Assembly (NCBI GenBank): GCA_016708875.1
Contig: JADJFA010000033.1
Coordinates: 1 to 44,737, forward strand
Reading direction: 5' to 3'
DNA length: 44,737 nt
Source: Lewinellaceae bacterium
GTDB lineage: Bacteria; Bacteroidota; Bacteroidia; Chitinophagales; Saprospiraceae
Shown here: positions 37,901-44,737 of the stretch, piece after piece
Layout of the letters: every line of letters begins with the position of its first letter
Numbering within the stretch: position 1 is the stretch's first letter
Position numbers and translations under genes: made by a program
The notes under the pieces: generated by a model
Told to the model about the DNA's origin: nothing
Database searches by the model: none
The model's input: the letters and a program-made list of their open reading frames with translations, nothing else

Positions 37901-40900
37901 GTTCGGCTGCATATTATGGATTCTCTTATTTGGACGGCAGTGCCGGTGGCTTTGGCTTTGGGGGTTCAGGCGGCGCGGACGGTTCAGGCGGCGGCGGCGG
38001 CGGCGGCTACTATGGCGGCGGCGGCGGCGTATGGGCTGGCGGCGGCGGCGGCAGCAGTTTTGCTGACCCATCGGCAACGGGCGTATTTCATACGCAAGGC
38101 TTCCAAAGCGGTAATGGATTGGTTATTATCCAATACAGCCAGTCTGCATCATTGGTTCAGGTAGAAGGCTTGCCAAGTGGTTCTATATTCCCGGTTGGAA
38201 CAACGACCAACGTGTTTGTTGTTACAGATGGATCAGGCAATACAGCCTCTTGCAGTTTTGATGTAACGGTAACGGACGATGAAGATCCAACGATCAGCTG
38301 CCCGGAAGATGTAGCCATCACGACCAGCAATTTGGGCACCTTGGGCGATTGTGCAGGCCAGTATGCCTGGGATCACCCGATCGCTTCAGACAACTGCGGT
38401 ATTGATGACTTGACTTTACATACAGTAATCCTGACGGTACCATAGACGGGCCTTTTGATGGCCAACAAATCGCAAGCCTGAATATTTCGCAGGAAGCGAA
38501 TCATCACTTTGCTATTGGTGTAACAACGGTTACCTATTACGTTGTAGATGCAAATGGCAATGCAGTCAGCTGCGATTTCACGGTAACCGTCACCGACGAC
38601 GAAGACCCAACATTTGTCAACTGCCCCGAAGGCGTGATCTACACGGTCAGCCTGTTCAGCGATGAGTGCGAGGGCGGCGCGATCTGGGGCATCCCGATCG
38701 CAGACGACAACTGCAGTGCGACCGTAATGCAAACGGATGGCCCGGATCAGGGAGACACTCTGGTGGTAGGCACGTACGCAATACAATATACGGCGACAGA
38801 CGCTGCAGGCAATGACGTGCAATGCAACTTCACGATCAATGTCGTAGATACAGAAGACCCCGTGATCGTTTGCCCAGCCAATTGCGTTATTGATGAAACA
38901 GACCCGGGCACCTGTACTTGGACATCTCCTGCAGGATGCTTTACCCCACTTTTGGCACAGAGCAACTGCCCTGCTACCATTACGTGGACGGTAGAAAATC
39001 CAGACGGGACAACCGACATGGGCTCTGACGACGTGAGCGGCTATGAGTTCCAATTGGGCACCAGCACGGTGACCTATAAAATAACAGAGACTTCCAGTGG
39101 AGATATGTGGACTTGCAGTTTCACAGTAACAGTGGAAGACAACGAAGCGCCGGTGATCGAATGCCCTGCGGATATTGCGGTGGTGAATGACCCGGGGGAG
39201 TGTGGGGCTGTGGTGGATTTTGACGATCCTGTAGTGTCGGATAATTGCACATTAGCCACAATGGACGGCAACGAAACCTTTGTTTATACAGGAGCACTTC
39301 AATCTTTTGTAGTACCAGCGGGTGTTACTCAAATCACCATCAGCGCATTAGGTGCTAGTGGTGGCAACGCGAGTGGCTTTATCGGAGGGCTAGGCAGCTC
39401 CATGACAGGAGAATTTTCCGTGACGCCTGGTCAGGTGTTAGATATTTTGGTGGGGGGGCAAGGGGAATCTAACGATTGTAGCCTAACAGGGTCAGGCGGT
39501 GGAGGTTCCTTTGTAGCTATCGGCGCTACCCCATTAATTGTCGCTGGTGGCGGCGGTGGTGCCAGCATTAACAATAATGGTGTGAATGCTGTGACCGGAA
39601 CCGCAGGCACTACAGATGGAGGTGGTTTTGGAACAGGCGGTGTTGGCGGGTTAGGAGGAAGCTCTTGTGCCGCAAATCACTGGCCTGATGGCGGCGGCGG
39701 CGGCGGTTTTACCGGCAATGGCAAATCGAACACAAGTAGTGGAATTACCACGGGTGGTGGACTTGCTTATTTAAATGGTGGAGCAGGGGGTGTTACCATA
39801 GGCCAGGGTGGTTTTGGCGTAGGCGGCTTTGGGGGCGGTGGAGCAGCAAGTTCTTGCACTGTTGGCGGCGGCGGCGGCGGCGGGTATTCTGGTGGTGCTG
39901 GCGGTTGGCATGCCTATACGGATCATGGCAATTCAGGTGGCGTATGTGCTCCCCCACACAGTTTCCGTTATGGCGGCGGCGGCGGCGGCAGTTTCAATGA
40001 TGGTTCGAACCAAATGAATCTAGCTGGGGTAAATGCGGGAAATGGAATGGTGTCCATCACATTTAATAGTAACGCGTCGCTGGTTCAAACCGAAGGGCTA
40101 CCAAGTGGCTCACTTTTCCCAGTCGGCACTACTACCAATACATTTGTTATAACGGATGAAGCAGGAAATACAGCGTCATGTAGTTTTACCGTTACTGTAA
40201 CAGATGAGGAGGATCCTACGATCACCTGTTCGGAGGATGCAACAATTACCACTAGCAATCTTGGTACAACTGGAGACTGCGCCGGACAGTACGAGTGGGA
40301 TCATCCGCTTCCCTCCGATAATTGTGGAATAGAGGATTTTGATATTGTTTATACAAATCCTGACGGGACTATTGATGGGCCATTCAATGCAATTCAAATA
40401 TCTGAAGGGTCTATCGGGACAACCGCTAACCGCCATTTTGCGGTAGGCGTAACCACGGTTACTTATTATATAGTGGACGCATCTGGCAATTCTGCCTCCT
40501 GCGACTTCACAGTAACAGTCACCGACGACGAAGACCCAACGTTCGTGAACTGCCCCGAAGGCGTGATCTTCACGGTCGGCCTCTTCAGCGACGACTGCAC
40601 TGGCGGCGCGATCTGGAGCATCCCAGTGGCGGACGACAATTGCAGCGCAACAGTGTCACAGACGGGCGGCCCACTTCAGGGCGAGCTCTTGGGGGTAGGT
40701 CCGCACGATATCCAATACACGGCAGAAGATGATGCCGGAAATACGGCTACCTGCAATTTTGTCATTAATGTAATAGACACAGAAGACCCCGTCATCGTTT
40801 GCCCCGGCAACGTGGTGATAGACGAGACGGATGAAGGCGTGTGCAGCTGGACCTCTCCAGCAGGTAGTCTGACACCACTTTTGGCAGGCAGCAACTGCCC

Positions 40901-43900
40901 GGCCCTTATCACTTGGGAAGTTTTGAACCCAGACGGGACGACCGATATAGGCATTGAAGATGTGAGCGGTTACACCTTTGGACTAGGCACCAGCACGGTG
41001 ACTTACACGATCGAGGAAGATGCCAGCGGCCAGACTTGGAGCTGCAGTTTCACGGTGACCGTTGAAGACAACGAAGCACCGGTGATTGATTGCCCTGCGG
41101 ATATCGAAGTGAGCAATGATCCTGAAGTCTGTGGTGCGGTAGTGACCTTTGACGACCCAACCTTTACGGACAATTGTGACATTCCACAGGTTTCTGGTTC
41201 CATAGATTTTGTGTACACTGGGGAATATAACAATTTCATCGTTCCAGCTGGTTTGACCTCTATCCACATAGCAGCTCTGGGCGCTCAAGGTATTTCTGCT
41301 CAACCAGGTTTGTCCGGAGGCCTCGGAGCCAGCATGTCGGGAGATTTTGCAGTTACTCCAGGAGATGAGTTGATCATTGTGGTAGGCGAACAGGGTAAGA
41401 TTGATCCTAGTACCTACAACGGTGGTGGTGGTGGTGGCACCTTTGTGGTGAAAGTTGATCCGGGAGGCACAGATGTAATCGCAGTAGGTCCTTTTGCCGG
41501 AACCAATGTAACGCCGCTATTAATTGCAGGCGGCGGCGGTGGCACAAGAATATATGCAGAACAAGATGGAAATCCTGGTGTTGCCGGTGAATACGGCACG
41601 AATGCTTCGGGATCCAACTCTACGGGAGGAGGTGTAATAAAAGGGGGTGACCTTGGAATAGGGGGGCAGCCAAGTAGTTATTCTTGGGGATCTGGTGCAG
41701 GTGGTTTTAGAGGAAATGGAGGTGCAGATAACGGATTTGGAGGCGGCGGCCAGAGTTTCCTGAATGGCGCGACGGGTAGTACTAGCAACTGTGTTGGTAT
41801 TTTCACTATCAATGGCGGCTTCGGCGGCGGTGGCGGCGGCGGATGCGGCGGCGGCGGCGGCGGCGGCGGTTATTCCGGCGGCGACGGCGGATTTGTTGCT
41901 GGTGGCGGCGGTTCGTACAATGCCGGTACCGCTCAGGTAAATGTAGGAGGTGTCAACCCTGGCAACGGTCTAGCTACGATTACTTATGGCTTTGAGCCAT
42001 TGGTGCAGATTGCTGGCTTGCCAAGCGGATCTGTATTCCCGGTTGGCACTACCACGAATGTATTTGTGGTAACAGATGCATCTGGCAATACTGCCTCATG
42101 CAGTTTTGATGTAACCGTAACGGATGATGAAGATCCGACGATCGTTTGCCCTAATGATGTGGCGATCACCACGAGCAACTTGGGTACAACTGGCGATTGC
42201 GCCGGTCAATACGAATGGTCTCATCCACAGCCTTCAGACAATTGCATGGTAGAATCATATCATGTCCAATATACCAACCCGGATGGCACGATTGACGGAC
42301 TTTACGAAGTAATTTTATTGTCTGGTGATAACACGCCAATGTTGGGCAATCACCACTTTGCAGTAGGCACAACTACGGTAACATACTATGTAGTAGATGC
42401 TCATGGTAATACCGCTTCTTGCGATTTCACTGTAACAGTTACCGACGACGAAGATCCAGCATTTGTCAACTGTCCTGAGGGCGTGATCTTCACGGTTGGC
42501 CTGTTCAGCGACGACTGCACTGGCGGCGCGATCTGGAGCATCCCGATTGCAGACGACAATTGTGCGCACTGTGGCTCAAACGGGTGGCCCGGCTCAAGGA
42601 GAAATCCTGACAGTAGGCACATACCCAATTCAGTACACAGCAGAAGATGATGCCGGCAACACGGCAACCTGCAACTTCACGATAGAAGTAATTGACACAG
42701 AAGACCCTGTGATCGTCTGCCCCGGCAACGTGGTTGTGGACGAAACGACCTGGGCGATGTAACTGGACATCTCCAGCAGGCAGCCTGACCCCGCTTTTGG
42801 CAGGCAGCAACTGCCCGGCTACCATCACTTGGGAAGTTGTAAACCCGGACGGCTCTGTAGCCAACGGGCAATGACGTGAGCGGCTACGACTTCCAACTGG
42901 GCACCAGCACGGTGACCCACACGACCACAAGAAACTGCCAGCGTCAGACTTGGTCCTGTAGTTTCATGGTAACGGTGGAAGACAACGAAGCGCCAGTGAT
43001 CGAATGCCCTGGGGATATGGTTACGGTGCAACGACCCAGGCGAGTGTGGCGCAGTGGTGAGTTTGACAATCCAACTGCAACAGACAACTGTGAACTGATT
43101 TGATGATGGAATGAGGGTTTGCCAGAAATCCTGTTAAAATGGATGGTCCATGACAACGTGACAGAAATTCAAGATTCGGCTTTGACTGCAGAAGGGGAGG
43201 TGGACAACAGTGTTGAATGACCACAATGGACCACTGGAGGACTGAGAATGTTTTATAGGAGATCTGCCGTGACCCCTGGATCTCATTATATATCAAGGTA
43301 GGAGGCAGACGGGTTTGGAGAAAGTCACTGCTGCTACAGGCTGATGGAATTGGCGGAGAGTTGCGGTTCAGGCCGGTGAAGGTGGTTCGCTTCCGATATG
43401 ACGGTTCGGCGGCACTGCAATAGACAATGTGTTTTAGCGTTGCTGGCGGTGGTGGAGGTGGGCACCTCGGGCACGGACCAATGGGGCAGGTGAAACCGGA
43501 GGCTGTTAGGGATAACTGATTGCATACCTTGACCACGGGCATGTTCAACGATTGCGGGAACAGGCAGTTCTTCAGCGTCTTTGATTGCGACATGGGCGGA
43601 TTTGGTCTGACGGCGAGACAGTAGACGTGGCAGGCGATTCAGGTGGTCGCGGCAGTGGCGGCTGGACGGCGGTCAGTGGCGTTTGGATCTACGCTGCATC
43701 TGGCGGTTCGCCCCTCCATCGGGAACAGGTTATTCCAGCACTGCCAATTGCCAGAAAGCCAGGTCCAGGCAACTGTGCGTTTTTATGCAGACACTGCAAT
43801 CCTTGTTCAGCCAAACTACCGTTCCAGTTCAGTGTTTCCCGGTTGGAATGACCACGAACACCTTTGTATGTACGGACCCATCTGGCAATACCGCTACCTG

Positions 43901-44737
43901 TAGTTTGAAGTACAGTAACGGACGAGGAAGACCCACAAGTAACTTGCCCAAGCCCTGATGTGGTGATTACCACCAGCAATTTGGGCACCACGGGCGACTG
44001 TGCAGGCCAATACACCTGGAACCATCCAACGCGCCGACAATTGCGGTGTTAGAATTCGACGTTACATATTTGAACCCTGATGGCACAATTGAAGGTCCAA
44101 ATAATACCTTCTTAGGAACAAGCAAAACGGACTTGTCCGAAGTCAATAGGCATTTTGAAGTGGGCGTAACAACTGTTACATACTTTGTTGAAGACATCTA
44201 CGGCAATATCACTTCATGCGATTTCACGGTAACAGTTACCGACGACGAAGACCCAACATTTGTCAACTGCCCTGAGGGCGTGATCTTCACAGTCGGCCTG
44301 TTCAGCGACGACTGCCTGGGCGGCGCGATCTGGAGCATCCCGGTCGCAGACGACACTGCGGAGCGACCGTGGATCAAACGGACGGCCCGGCTCAAGGAAC
44401 TATCCTGGGAGTAGGCACGTACCCGATCCAGTACACTGCGGAAGATGATGCAGGCAACACAGCAACCTGCAACTTCACGATAGAAGTAATTGATACAGAA
44501 GACCCTGTGATCGTTTGCCCCGGCAACGTGGTCATAGACGAGACGGACGAAGGTGTGTGCAGCTGGACCTCTCCAGTCGGCAGCCTGACCCCGCTTTTGG
44601 CAGGCAGCAACTGCCAGCTACCATCACTTGGGAAGTTTTAAACCCGGACGGCTCTGTAGCCACAGGAATTAACGATGTGAGCGGCTACCTTTGAATTAGG
44701 CACCAGCACGGTGACTTACACGATCACAGAAACTGCC
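34965..44737 (+). CDS. Giant HYR / glycine-rich repeat adhesin, 3'-incomplete and frameshifted
   Basis: Starting at ATG 34965, the protein has an N-terminal signal segment ('WAFKILLLTLLAFTRFAAHG'), a unique region to about 36790 that includes a PKD-like part, then from about 36860 repeated HYR domains ('APTIECPADIAVENDPGECG', 'DDEDPTFVNCPEGVIFTVGL', 'DTEDPVIVCPGNVVIDETDE') alternating with glycine-rich domains of about 200-270 residues ('FVVPAGVTQITISALGASGG' then GGGGG runs). HYR is an immunoglobulin-like adhesive module. Frame changes occur near 35291, 35320, 36850, 37605-37678 (a compensated pair) and 38415; after 42550 the sequence is full of indels. The longest uninterrupted stretch is 38634-42560. 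No C-terminal sorting domain is in view. It is likely a secreted or surface adhesin or matrix protein. Confidence 0.88.
37261..44737. repeat. Direct super-repeat of about 1.9 kb, nearly four copies
   Basis: Copies begin at the HYR motif 'APxIxCPADI' at 37261, 39147, 41076 and 42990, so the periods are 1886, 1929 and about 1914 bases. Each copy holds one glycine-rich domain and about four HYR units. Copy 4 is degraded by indels and runs off the window. Confidence 0.85.

Noticed and set aside
38373..39053. Minus-strand 226-codon frame in the adhesin
   Set aside because: It is antisense to HYR repeats and recurs at each repeat copy only because the plus strand repeats.

Overview
The window looks like a chromosomal segment of a Bacteroidota bacterium, probably of the Saprospiria. 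This rests on promoter-like TTG-N17-19-TAnnTTTG sites, DUF2911, EAD11, SSS-symporter and PorT-like barrel families, a SecDF fusion, a TPR-membrane-AraC regulator, and a giant HYR/glycine-rich adhesin. No tRNA, rRNA or CRISPR array is visible.

Layout. 1-2 kb: tail of a MacB/FtsX-type ABC permease, heavily frameshifted, with a small palindromic insertion in its last codons, then a 42-bp inverted repeat. 2-9.7 kb: DinB-like protein, DUF2911+TPR protein, BNR/YCF48 lipoprotein, a membrane-anchored winged-helix regulator, a nitroreductase, a sodium:solute symporter and an outer-membrane barrel. 9.8-11.9 kb: an EAD11-type/transmembrane/FGE-fold protein. 12-20.7 kb: an AT-rich FAD oxidoreductase, lepA, a barrel protein, a small-protein/HNH pair, the fused histidine-degradation enzyme FtcD, two tandem membrane paralogues and an exported protein. 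20.8-23.7 kb: MFS transporter, class I isoprenoid-type enzyme, DoxX-like protein. 23.9-30.2 kb: secDF preceded by two EAD11-type effector genes (TIR and trypsin), then a decayed IS256-family element. 30.3-34.6 kb: nadK, a membrane patatin-like lipase and a TPR-membrane-AraC regulator. 35-44.7 kb: an adhesin built from about 1.9-kb super-repeats that runs off the window.

The most interesting theme is a probable conflict/effector network. Three proteins carry the same kind of short N-terminal helical Effector-Associated Domain (EAD11-like), each joined to a different output: TIR, trypsin-like protease, and a membrane-anchored FGE/C-lectin-fold domain. In the known EAD systems, identical EADs recruit effectors to one another or to a signalling hub; no hub NTPase is visible here.

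Sequence quality matters. Many conserved genes (lepA, secDF, the HNH gene, the MFS gene, the EAD-trypsin gene, the BNR lipoprotein) are broken by one- or two-base indels, often in short homopolymers, and the density rises sharply at both window ends (1-1750 and 42550-44737). Most of these breaks look like uncorrected consensus errors, so I annotate whole genes across the breaks and say where the breaks are.
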